Shown piece after piece: positions 35,548-43,402 of a stretch of 64,000 nucleotides of DNA. Origin of the DNA: Geobacter sp. AOG1 (lineage in GTDB: Bacteria > Desulfobacterota > Desulfuromonadia > Geobacterales > Geobacteraceae); assembly GCF_019972315.1 (NCBI RefSeq), contig NZ_BLIZ01000001.1:1314513-1378512 (forward strand), given 5' to 3'. Position 1 is the stretch's first letter; each line of letters begins with the position of its first letter. The translations under genes and the position numbers were made by a program. The notes beneath the pieces are model-generated. The model had not been told where the DNA came from, did not search any database, and saw nothing but the letters and a program-made list of their open reading frames with translations.

Positions 35548-36308
35548 AGCTCACGAGGAAGGATTTCCTGCGCGTTCTGGCCGGCTCCGCGGTAGCGGTC
35601 GGCGCCGGCACACTGGTGCATGCCGTCGGCTCCGCCAACGACAAGGAGTCGGCCGGGTCGACGGTCGGGAAAAAACGCTGGGGGATGGCGGTCGACCTGC
35701 GGAAGTGCCGCGAGGAAAAGGGGTGCGACCTGTGCAGCCGCGCCTGTCATCGGACACACAACGTCCCGCAGATTCCCGACCGGGCCCATGAGGTGAAGTG
35801 GCTCTGGAACGAGCGTCACGACAAGGTGTTCCCCTTCCAGCAGAACGACTACACGCGCCAGGCGCTGGGCGAAACCGTGCCGATTCTCTGCAACCACTGC
35901 ACCAATCCAGCCTGCGTCCGCGTCTGTCCCACCCAGGCCACCTGGAAACGGACGGACGGAGTCGTGATGATGGACTACCACCGCTGCATCGGATGCCGCT
36001 ACTGCATGGCGGCCTGTCCCTACGGCTCGCGCAGTTTCAATTATGTCGATCCCCGGCCCTACCTCGGCACGCCCAATCCCGACTTTCCCACCCGCACGAC
36101 CGGCGTGGTGGAGAAATGCAACTTCTGCGAGGAACGGCTGGCCGACGGCAAGCAGCCGGCGTGCGTGGAGGCGTGTCCGCGCAATGCCATGGTCTTCGGC
36201 GATCTGAACGACGGTAACTCACCCATCCGGCAGCTGCTGAGCGGTCGCTACGCCGTGCAGCGCCAGCCGGAACTTGGGTGCGGGCCGTCCATCTTCTACC
36301 TGGTCTGA
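35544..36308 (+). CDS. dsrO: DsrO, periplasmic ferredoxin-like subunit
   Basis: A 254-residue protein with a Tat-like leader (TRKDFLRVLAGSAVAVGAG); the second arginine of the twin pair is replaced by Lys. Four 4Fe-4S groups can be seen (CDLCSRACHRTHN, CNHCTNPACVRVCPTQA, CIGCRYCMAACPYG, CNFCEERLADGKQPACVEACP). It passes electrons between DsrJ and the membrane subunit DsrP. ATGA overlap with dsrJ. Confidence 0.92.
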   Translation: MKLTRKDFLRVLAGSAVAVGAGTLVHAVGSANDKESAGSTVGKKRWGMAVDLRKCREEKGCDLCSRACHRTHNVPQIPDRAHEVKWLWNERHDKVFPFQQNDYTRQALGETVPILCNHCTNPACVRVCPTQATWKRTDGVVMMDYHRCIGCRYCMAACPYGSRSFNYVDPRPYLGTPNPDFPTRTTGVVEKCNFCEERLADGKQPACVEACPRNAMVFGDLNDGNSPIRQLLSGRYAVQRQPELGCGPSIFYLV

Positions 36309-36315
36309 GGCGGTT

Positions 36316-37473
36316 ATGATCATGCTCGACAAGGCATTTACGGGAAGCGGCAGGTACTGGGGGTGGATTGCCTTTCTCCTGGTCCTGATTGCCGTCGGCT
36401 TCGCCTGCTACCTCCGGCAGCTCGAGTACGGCCTGGGGATAACCGGCCTCTCCCGCGACGTGAGCTGGGGGATCTATATCGCCCAGTTCACCTTCTTCGT
36501 CGGGGTCGCCGCATCGGCGGTCATGGTGGTCCTCCCCTACTACCTCCACAATGTGCAGCAGTTCGCCAGGATCACCATCCTGGGGGAACTGCTGGCGGTC
36601 GCGGCCGTCACCATGTGCATGCTGTTCATCTTCGTGGACATGGGGCAGCCGGCGCGCGTTCTCAACGTGCTCCTCTATCCGACCCCCCATTCCATGATGT
36701 TCTGGGACATGGTCTCCCTCTCCGGCTACCTGGTGCTCAACTTGGTCATCGCCTACGTCATGCTGGCCGCCGAGCAGAAGGGGGTCCCGGCCCCCCACTG
36801 GATCAAACCGGTGATCATCCTTTCCATCCCCTGGGCGGTCAGCATCCACACCGTCACGGCATTCCTCTACAACGGACTCCCCGGCCGCCCGCTCTGGTTC
36901 ACGGCAATCCTCGCCCCCCGTTTCCTGGCATCGGCGTTTGCCTCGGGCCCCGCGCTCCTCATCCTGCTCTGCCTGGCGCTGCGGCGGCTCACGACCTTCG
37001 ATGCGGGACATGAGGCGATCCGCAGGCTGGGGGTGATCGTCGCCTATGCCATGACGGTGAATGTCTTCTTCCTTTTCCTGGAACTGTTCACGGCGCTCTA
37101 CAGCGGCATGCCCGACCATGCCGAGCCGTTCGCGTACCTCTTCTTCGGGATTGACGGCAAGAACGGGCTGGTGCCGGTCATGTGGCTGTCGGTGGTGCTT
37201 GCGCTGGCCGCGCTTCTGGCGCTCCTGGTTCCCCGCTTCCGCCGGAACGAACGGGTACTGGCGCTGGCTTCCCTGGCGGTCTTCGTTTCCCTCTGGCTGG
37301 AAAAGGGGATGGGGCTCATCGTCGCCGGCTTCGTGCCGTCGCCGCTCCGGACGGTGACCTCTTATGCACCGACTGCGCCGGAGTGGGGGATCGTGGGTGG
37401 GGTATGGGCCGTGGGGGCGCTGATGCTGACCCTGTTCTACAAGATCACGGTGTCGGTCCGCGAGGCCGACTGA
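36316..37473 (+). CDS. dsrP: DsrP, NrfD-family membrane subunit
   Basis: A 385-residue protein with ten hydrophobic helices of the NrfD/PsrC family (GLSRDVSWGIYIAQFTFFVGVAASAVMVVLPYY near the N-terminus is the conserved quinone-site helix pair, given here in part for orientation as SRDVSWGIYIAQF). It completes the DsrMKJOP complex as a quinone-reactive anchor for DsrO. The ATG at 36316 follows TGAGGCGG; ATG 36322 is a close alternative. Confidence 0.9.
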   Translation: MIMLDKAFTGSGRYWGWIAFLLVLIAVGFACYLRQLEYGLGITGLSRDVSWGIYIAQFTFFVGVAASAVMVVLPYYLHNVQQFARITILGELLAVAAVTMCMLFIFVDMGQPARVLNVLLYPTPHSMMFWDMVSLSGYLVLNLVIAYVMLAAEQKGVPAPHWIKPVIILSIPWAVSIHTVTAFLYNGLPGRPLWFTAILAPRFLASAFASGPALLILLCLALRRLTTFDAGHEAIRRLGVIVAYAMTVNVFFLFLELFTALYSGMPDHAEPFAYLFFGIDGKNGLVPVMWLSVVLALAALLALLVPRFRRNERVLALASLAVFVSLWLEKGMGLIVAGFVPSPLRTVTSYAPTAPEWGIVGGVWAVGALMLTLFYKITVSVREAD

Positions 37474-37514
37474 CGGTGTGGAACCGTTGCCGAGGAGTGG
37501 GGGGGAGGTAGACC

Positions 37515-38714
37515 ATGGAACATTCAAAAGACCTCATCTATTTCGATAATGCCGCCACGTCGTGGCCGAAGCCGGAGCATGTCTACAGCTTCATGATGGA
37601 GTTCTACCGGGCGACCGGTGTCAACCCGGGGCGAAGCGGGTTCGACCTCGCCATCGAGGCGGGCTCCCTCCTCGATCGCCTGCGTCTGCGGCTGACCCGG
37701 TTCTTCGGCGGCGACGAGGATACGCCCGAGCGTCTCTGCTTCGGCTACAACGCCACCGATGCCCTGAATCTCATCATCGGCGGCGTACTTGAGCGGGGCG
37801 ATCACGTCATCACCACCAACCTGGAACACAACTCCGTGATCCGCCCCATCAACCACCTGGTCCGGGACGGCGGTGTGGAGGCGACCTTCATCCCCTTCGA
37901 CGGGGCGGGGTTCGTCGATCCCGACGACATCGCGAAAGCGATCCGTCCGGCGACGAAGCTCGTCATCGTCAATCACGGTTCCAACGTCATCGGCACCATC
38001 CAGCCGGTGAAGGAGATCGGCCGCATCTGCCGCGAACGGGGGGTGACGTTTGTCATCGACACGACCCAGACCGCGGGTATCGTCCCGATCGACATGAAAG
38101 AGATGAACGTGGATGCGCTGGCGTTCACCGGCCATAAGGCGCTCATGGGAACTACCGGCATCGGCGGCCTCTGCATCAGGAAGCACCTCCTCTTGCGGCA
38201 GACCCGGGCCGGCGGAACGGGGGTGGAATCCATTTATCCCTATCACCTGGAAGAGTACCCCTGGCGGATGGAGTTCGGCACCCCCAACATGCTCGGGGTG
38301 GCATCCCTCTGGGCGGGACAGGATTGGCTCGACGAGCAGGGGGTGGAAAACATCCACGCCCGGGAGATGGTGCTTGCGAAGAAACTTGTGGAAGGCCTGC
38401 GTCGGATCGAGGGGGTGCGTTTCTACTGCTGCGACAGCCTGGAGAACCACCTGTCGACCTTCATGATCAACATCGACGGGCTGGACGCGGGGGATGTGGG
38501 GATGATGCTCGATGTGGACCACAACATCGCGACGCGCACCGGCCTCCACTGCGCCCCCCTCGTCCACACCCAGCTTGGGACGGTCGACATCCACGGTGGT
38601 GTCCGCTTCTCCGTAGGTGCGTTCAATACCGACGAGCAGGTGGATGTGGCCATCGGCGCGGTCACGGCAATCGCCCGCTGGAGTGCCGAGCGAAGAAGGC
38701 GGGGCACGGCGTAG
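37515..38714 (+). CDS. Class V aminotransferase, probable cysteine desulfurase
   Basis: A 399-residue PLP enzyme. IYFDNAATSWPKPEHV at the N-terminus, the PLP lysine in LAFTGHKALMGTTG and the active-site loop TRTGLHCAPLVHTQLGT with its cysteine match the SufS/CsdA-like branch. It would release sulfur from cysteine as a persulfide. GGAGGT lies 6 bp before the ATG. It follows dsrP by 41 bp and may load sulfur onto DsrC, which would give a sulfite-independent way to feed the Dsr proteins; this is inference. Confidence 0.88.
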   Translation: MEHSKDLIYFDNAATSWPKPEHVYSFMMEFYRATGVNPGRSGFDLAIEAGSLLDRLRLRLTRFFGGDEDTPERLCFGYNATDALNLIIGGVLERGDHVITTNLEHNSVIRPINHLVRDGGVEATFIPFDGAGFVDPDDIAKAIRPATKLVIVNHGSNVIGTIQPVKEIGRICRERGVTFVIDTTQTAGIVPIDMKEMNVDALAFTGHKALMGTTGIGGLCIRKHLLLRQTRAGGTGVESIYPYHLEEYPWRMEFGTPNMLGVASLWAGQDWLDEQGVENIHAREMVLAKKLVEGLRRIEGVRFYCCDSLENHLSTFMINIDGLDAGDVGMMLDVDHNIATRTGLHCAPLVHTQLGTVDIHGGVRFSVGAFNTDEQVDVAIGAVTAIARWSAERRRRGTA

Positions 38715-38848
38715 GCGGTCACACCTGCGGCACACGTTTAGCACTGGGGTTGAAAGACAGCCATAGCCCTTTGTAACTGGAGAGATGGGGCTTATTCAGG
38801 TCATCTCCGAAATAAATTCCCCGATGCGTAAAACAATGATTTATTTAA

Positions 38849-38901
38849 TTGACAGGGGAAAAAAGTTCGGTTATTATTGCCTCAGTTTGATAATGTAATA
38901 A
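38849..38901 (+). promoter_or_regulatory. iclR promoter with class C site (copy C3)
   Basis: TTGACA (38849-38854), 17 bp, TATTAT (38872-38877) form a strong sigma70-like promoter. GTTTGATAATGTAATAA (38885-38901) covers the predicted start and matches the class C sites at 31261 and 31674. IclR proteins commonly autoregulate, so this suggests the IclR protein as the class C binder. Confidence 0.62.
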
Positions 38902-38923
38902 AAGATATGGAATGGTCATACAT

Positions 38924-39682
38924 ATGGCGATTCAATCCGTTAAAAGAGCAACCGACATCATCTCCCTCTTTTCCTCGTCCCAGCCGGCGCTCGGGATCAC
39001 CCAGATCGCTGCGGCCCTGGGGCTGAACAAGGCGACCGCCTGGGGCCTCGTGACCACCCTGGAAAAGCAGGGGTTTCTGCAGCAGGATCCCGAGACGCTC
39101 AAGTACGGCATCGGTTCGAAGCTCTTCGAACTGGGGATGGTGTACTTCAGCAACCTGGAGATCAATGCCAAGTCGTCGCGCCTGGCGCAGGGGCTTGCCA
39201 ATCGCACCGGCGTCGTTACCCGCGTCGGGGTATGGGACAGCGGTTCCATCCTCATAACGCTGGTGGCGCTCCCCAAGTCGGAAGACAACCTCTCGCACCA
39301 GCTGGGTCCCCGGGTCCCCGCCTACTGTTCTGGCATAGGAAAGGCGGTGCTCCCCTTCCTGGATCCGGAAGAGGTAGATAGCTATCTGCGCGACCTCGAT
39401 TTTGTCCGGCACGCCCGAGCGACCATCCTGAATCCCGAAGAACTCCGTCATGACATGGAGCAGACCAGGGAACGGGGGTATGCGATTTCGAGTGAAGAGA
39501 TGATACCCGGTCTTGCCGCCCTCGGGGCACCGGTATTCGGCAGGTCGCGGCGGGTGGTCGGCGGTATCAGCCTTTCCGATACCCCGGCAAACCTGCTGGG
39601 AAAGAACAAGGATACGCTGGCGGATGACCTGCTGCATACGGCGGCCGAGATATCCCGGAAGATGGGGTACTACACGACATGA
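38924..39682 (+). CDS. IclR-family transcriptional regulator
   Basis: A 252-residue regulator. The winged helix (IISLFSSSQPALGITQIAAALGLNKATAWGLVTTLEKQGFL) is followed by the IclR effector domain, which in relatives binds aromatic or other small acids. The start is taken at MAIQSVKRATDI by family pattern; an in-frame ATG at 38912 is possible. It lies between the dsr operon and the transhydroxylase genes and is the best local candidate to sense the aromatic substrate. Confidence 0.9.
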   Translation: MAIQSVKRATDIISLFSSSQPALGITQIAAALGLNKATAWGLVTTLEKQGFLQQDPETLKYGIGSKLFELGMVYFSNLEINAKSSRLAQGLANRTGVVTRVGVWDSGSILITLVALPKSEDNLSHQLGPRVPAYCSGIGKAVLPFLDPEEVDSYLRDLDFVRHARATILNPEELRHDMEQTRERGYAISSEEMIPGLAALGAPVFGRSRRVVGGISLSDTPANLLGKNKDTLADDLLHTAAEISRKMGYYTT

Positions 39683-39764
39683 TTTTCGGCTGGAATTCCC
39701 CCATGGTTGAGATACGCGGGGGCGTGCGGAGCGTTGTTCGGGATTATGAGTGTTGTCGCATGTA

Positions 39765-39798
39765 TTGCATGTAATATTTTATGCAATATTGCAGCTGC
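39765..39798. promoter_or_regulatory. Class A operator before athLS (copy A4)
   Basis: Half-sites TTGCATGTAA (39765-39774) and TTTTATGCAA (39777-39786) form the class A dyad; a weaker third unit starting TTGCA follows at 39789, again 12 bp on. A further GCATGTA lies upstream at 39758. TAATAT (39772-39777) could be a -10, but no good -35 is visible, so an activator may help here. Confidence 0.68.
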
Positions 39799-39841
39799 TG
39801 GGTATTTGTTACACACAACGACGGAAGGAGGTCCACAACGC

Positions 39842-42454
39842 ATGTCAGATACAAAAGGCGACAAGACAGTATTCAGATCCCTCGGGCTTGGCGGTTTTTA
39901 CGGCGGTGGCGCGGAGGGGATGGTCGATGTCAAGGACGGAAAGATTCTGCGGGTCAGGCCGTTCCGCTTCGACTACAAGTATGACCGGGAGTCGATCCGG
40001 ACCTGGAAGTTCGAAAAGAACGGCAAGACGCTGGAACCGACCTGGAAGTCGATGCCGTCCCCCTTCTCCCTGGCCTACAAGAAGCGGGTGTATTCACCCA
40101 ACCGGATCAAGTATCCGCTCATACGGGTCGACTGGGACCCCAATGGCGAAAGAAACCCCCAGAACCGCGGCAAGAGCAAGTACCGGCGGATTTCGTGGGA
40201 TGATGTGACCACGATCATTGCCAACGAGATTACCCGCATCCATGGGAAGTACGGCGTCAATGCCATTCTCATGCAGGGGGACGGTCACGGCGAGTGCAAG
40301 ACCATCAATACGCCCCATGGCCAGCCCGGCATCCTGCTCGACCACATGGGTGGTTTTACCCTCCAGGTGCGCAATGCCGACAGCTGGGAAGGGTGGTACT
40401 GGGGAGCGAAGCATGTGTGGGGGCAAGGTGTCCAAGGCATGTACTGGCCGGCCCACAACATAGTCAAGGACTCCACCGAACACTCGGAAATGGTGCTGTT
40501 CTGGGGGTGCGATCCGGAGACGACCCCGTGGGGATTTACCGGCCAGTTTACCAGCAGCCTGATGTATTACTGGAAAGATATCGGCATCAAGCAGGTTTAC
40601 ATCTGTCCCGATCTGAACTACGGCGCCGCGATCCATGCCGACAAGTGGATTCCGGTCCTGCCTAATACCGATGCGGCCCTGCAGTTGGCGATTGCCTATA
40701 TCTGGATCACCGAAGGCCTCTACGACAAGGAATACGTGGAAACACATGTCGTCGGCTTCGATAAGTTTTCCGACTACGTACTCGGTAAAGTTGACGGCGT
40801 TGTTCATACTCCCGAATGGGCGTCGGGCAAGTGCGGCGTGCCTGAATGGACCATCAAGGCACTGGCCAGGGAATTCGCCCGCAAGGTGACCTCCATCGCC
40901 CACTACTTCGGTGGCGGGTACATCCGCGGTCCGTGGTCCCACGAGCCGGCACGATTGGAAATCTGTCTGTTGGGGATGCAGGGCTTGGGCAAGCCGGGTG
41001 TTCACCAGCACCAGCTCTCTTACTTCGGCATGCCCCGCATGGAAGGTCTTACCGGCACCTCCTTCTGGAACCCGGAGATCATGGAAAGGCTGGCACTGCC
41101 CGTGCTGTCGTCGGTTGCCAACTGGCAGGAATCGGCGCTGCCGAAGACCCTTGTCCATAAAGCCCTGGCGAACAAGTCGACGGAGCCGCTGAAGTTCATG
41201 GGTACCGGCGCCATCGAAGGGTCCGTCGCCTCCCAGTTCAAGGAACACAGTTTCCCCCTTGTAACGGAGCCGGAAACGAGAATACGGATGATGTGGACGG
41301 ACACCCCCTGCAGGACTACCTGCTGGAACGGCGGCAACGAGACCGAGGAAGCGCTGCGCAGCCCCGAGGTCGAATGCATCCTGGCCCAGCACCCCTGGCT
41401 GGAGAACGACTGCCTGTTTGCCGATATCATTTTGCCGGCCAACACCCACATGGAAGTTGAGGACATCGTTACGAACATACGGCAGGGAGGGCAGTTTGCC
41501 GACGTCATGCTCTGCCACAAGGCAGTGGAGCCGGTAGGGGAGTCAAAGAGCGACTTTGAAATCGTGCTCGAGGTCGCCAAAAAACTCGGCTACGGAGAGC
41601 AGGTTTCCGAGGGGGCAACCACCGAAGAGATCCAGAAGAAGGTGTTCGAGTACATGAACCTGGACAAACTGACCACCTGGGAGGAGTTCAGCGAGAAGGG
41701 ATATTATCTCTACTCCGCTGCCAAGGACTGGGAGAGCGATCCCGCCGGATTCAGCCGGTTTGCGGAGAATCCGGAAAAAAGTCCGCTCGGAACCCCCTCG
41801 CGGAAGCTTGAGTTCTACTCGGAGCGGCTGGCCAAGCACTTCCCCGATGACAAGGAACGGCCCCCCAGCCCGCAGTGGATCGAAAAAAGCGACATGCATG
41901 ACGAGAGATTGTCGAGCGTCAGGACGAAGGACTATCCGCTGCTCCTCATGTCCAACCATGGCAGGTGGCGGGTACATTCGCAGTGCGACGACATTACCTG
42001 GACCAGGGAGGCACCGACCTGCAAGATCACCGGGTTCGATGGCTACAAGTACGAGCCGCTCTGGCTGCATACGTCGGAAGCCGCGAAACGTGGCATCAAG
42101 CACGGCGACGTCATCAAGGTATTCAACGAGCGCGGCATCGTTCTGGTCGGCGCATACGTGACGGAGCGGCTGATGCCGGGCGTCGCCTACATCGACCACG
42201 GGGCCCGCATCGACCCGATCATACCGGGGAAAGTAGACCGGGGCGGCGCGATCAACACCATTTCTCCCGACGGCATCACCTCCGAGAACTGCGTTGGTCA
42301 GGCTACCAGCGGATACCTGGTGCAGGTCGGCAAGGTTTTGCCCGAAGAGTGGGCAGAGTGGAGAAGCGAAAACCCGGCGGCCTTCGAGAGAACGTATGAT
42401 TCCGCCGCGGGACTCCGTTTTGACGCGTGGGTCATTAACGACAGGGAGGTGTAG
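39842..42454 (+). CDS. athL: Pyrogallol-phloroglucinol transhydroxylase, large subunit
   Basis: An 870-residue DMSO-reductase-family molybdoenzyme, close to the about 875 residues of the Pelobacter acidigallici enzyme. It lacks the N-terminal Fe-S cysteines, as that enzyme does. NADSWEGWYWGA near residue 180 matches the known Asp-Ser-Trp active-site triplet (Ser ligating molybdenum), and QGDGHGEC supplies the active-site His near 149. The enzyme moves a hydroxyl between pyrogallol and 1,2,3,5-tetrahydroxybenzene to give phloroglucinol, without net redox change. AAGGAGG lies before the ATG. The small subunit follows 3 bp later. A related hydroxylase activity cannot be excluded. Confidence 0.9.
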   Translation: MSDTKGDKTVFRSLGLGGFYGGGAEGMVDVKDGKILRVRPFRFDYKYDRESIRTWKFEKNGKTLEPTWKSMPSPFSLAYKKRVYSPNRIKYPLIRVDWDPNGERNPQNRGKSKYRRISWDDVTTIIANEITRIHGKYGVNAILMQGDGHGECKTINTPHGQPGILLDHMGGFTLQVRNADSWEGWYWGAKHVWGQGVQGMYWPAHNIVKDSTEHSEMVLFWGCDPETTPWGFTGQFTSSLMYYWKDIGIKQVYICPDLNYGAAIHADKWIPVLPNTDAALQLAIAYIWITEGLYDKEYVETHVVGFDKFSDYVLGKVDGVVHTPEWASGKCGVPEWTIKALAREFARKVTSIAHYFGGGYIRGPWSHEPARLEICLLGMQGLGKPGVHQHQLSYFGMPRMEGLTGTSFWNPEIMERLALPVLSSVANWQESALPKTLVHKALANKSTEPLKFMGTGAIEGSVASQFKEHSFPLVTEPETRIRMMWTDTPCRTTCWNGGNETEEALRSPEVECILAQHPWLENDCLFADIILPANTHMEVEDIVTNIRQGGQFADVMLCHKAVEPVGESKSDFEIVLEVAKKLGYGEQVSEGATTEEIQKKVFEYMNLDKLTTWEEFSEKGYYLYSAAKDWESDPAGFSRFAENPEKSPLGTPSRKLEFYSERLAKHFPDDKERPPSPQWIEKSDMHDERLSSVRTKDYPLLLMSNHGRWRVHSQCDDITWTREAPTCKITGFDGYKYEPLWLHTSEAAKRGIKHGDVIKVFNERGIVLVGAYVTERLMPGVAYIDHGARIDPIIPGKVDRGGAINTISPDGITSENCVGQATSGYLVQVGKVLPEEWAEWRSENPAAFERTYDSAAGLRFDAWVINDREV

Positions 42455-42457
42455 AAC

Positions 42458-43273
42458 ATGAAAGCTTTTATCGTTGATCTTTCAATATGCAACGGATGTT
42501 ACTGCTGCCAGATTGGCTGCAAGGATGAGCACGTGGCAAACGACTGGACCCCTTACGCCAAGCCGCAGCCCGATACCGGCCAGTTCTGGATCAAGGTTCA
42601 GGAGACGATCAGAGGCAGCGTGCCAAAGGTCAAGATGGCCTATACCCCGAATATGTGCTTGCACTGCGACGATGCCAAATGCATGGCCCAGTGCAAATCG
42701 GGGGCGATCTACCGGCGCCCGGACGGCCTGATTGTCATAGATCCGCAGAAATGTACCGGCTGCAAGCTGTGCCCGGATACCTGCCCGAACGGCATGATCT
42801 ATTTCAACGAGGACCTCAATATCTCCCAGAAGTGTACCGGTTGCGCCCATCTGATCGACGATAACTGGGATGTTCCCCGTTGCGTTGATTCCTGCCCGAC
42901 CGGAGCCCTGAAATTCGGCGAAGAGTCCGATTTCGCGGAGCAGATCGCCAAAGCCGAGCCGCTCAAGGCCAATAGCTGCAAAGGACGGGTTTACTATCTG
43001 AACGCACCCAAGGATTTTGTCGCCGGAACCATCTATGACCCGGTCGAGAAAGAGGTCGTGATTGGCGCGGTCTGCACTCTGAAGGACAAGGCCGGCGATC
43101 AGACCCTTACGGTGGAAACCGACAACTTCGGTGACTTCTGGTTCAATGACCTGCCCGGTGAAAAACGGGAGTACTCGTTGACCATCGAGAAAAGCGGCAA
43201 AACGCAAGTGATCGATACGATCGACGCGACAAACGCGGTAAATCTGGGTGACATACCGATGAAACTGGTGTAG
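42458..43273 (+). CDS. athS: Transhydroxylase small subunit, 3x[4Fe-4S] plus beta domain
   Basis: A 271-residue electron-transfer subunit. Cysteine groups CNGCYCCQIGC, CLHCDDAKCMAQC, CTGCKLCPDTC and CTGC...CVDSC fit three [4Fe-4S] clusters. The last 85 residues (VIGAVCTLKDKAGDQTLTVETDNFGDFWF...) form a beta-sandwich of carboxypeptidase-regulatory or transthyretin type. Exactly this extra domain and a length of about 274 residues characterise the P. acidigallici transhydroxylase beta subunit, which supports the athL call. A strong terminator follows. Confidence 0.92.
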   Translation: MKAFIVDLSICNGCYCCQIGCKDEHVANDWTPYAKPQPDTGQFWIKVQETIRGSVPKVKMAYTPNMCLHCDDAKCMAQCKSGAIYRRPDGLIVIDPQKCTGCKLCPDTCPNGMIYFNEDLNISQKCTGCAHLIDDNWDVPRCVDSCPTGALKFGEESDFAEQIAKAEPLKANSCKGRVYYLNAPKDFVAGTIYDPVEKEVVIGAVCTLKDKAGDQTLTVETDNFGDFWFNDLPGEKREYSLTIEKSGKTQVIDTIDATNAVNLGDIPMKLV

Positions 43274-43296
43274 TTTTCACCAGGCCGATCCGTACA

Positions 43297-43328
43297 GAAA
43301 CCGGGGCCTTGTGCCCCGGTTTCGTTTT
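43297..43328. terminator. Intrinsic terminator after athLS
   Basis: A perfect 11-bp stem, GAAACCGGGGC (43297-43307) and GCCCCGGTTTC (43313-43323), with a 5-base loop, is followed by GTTTT. It ends the athLS message and separates it from the radical SAM gene. Confidence 0.88.
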
Positions 43329-43402
43329 AACCGGCGGGAATTCTCCCGCGTTTACCCCAACGATTCTGTCCGGATTTTCAGCGTTACAAGAGGACCGTCA
43401 GC

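Noticed and set aside
36037-37527. 496-codon minus-strand frame opposite dsrP
   Set aside because: Composition is His/Arg/Gly-rich shadow; dsrP on the plus strand is unambiguous.
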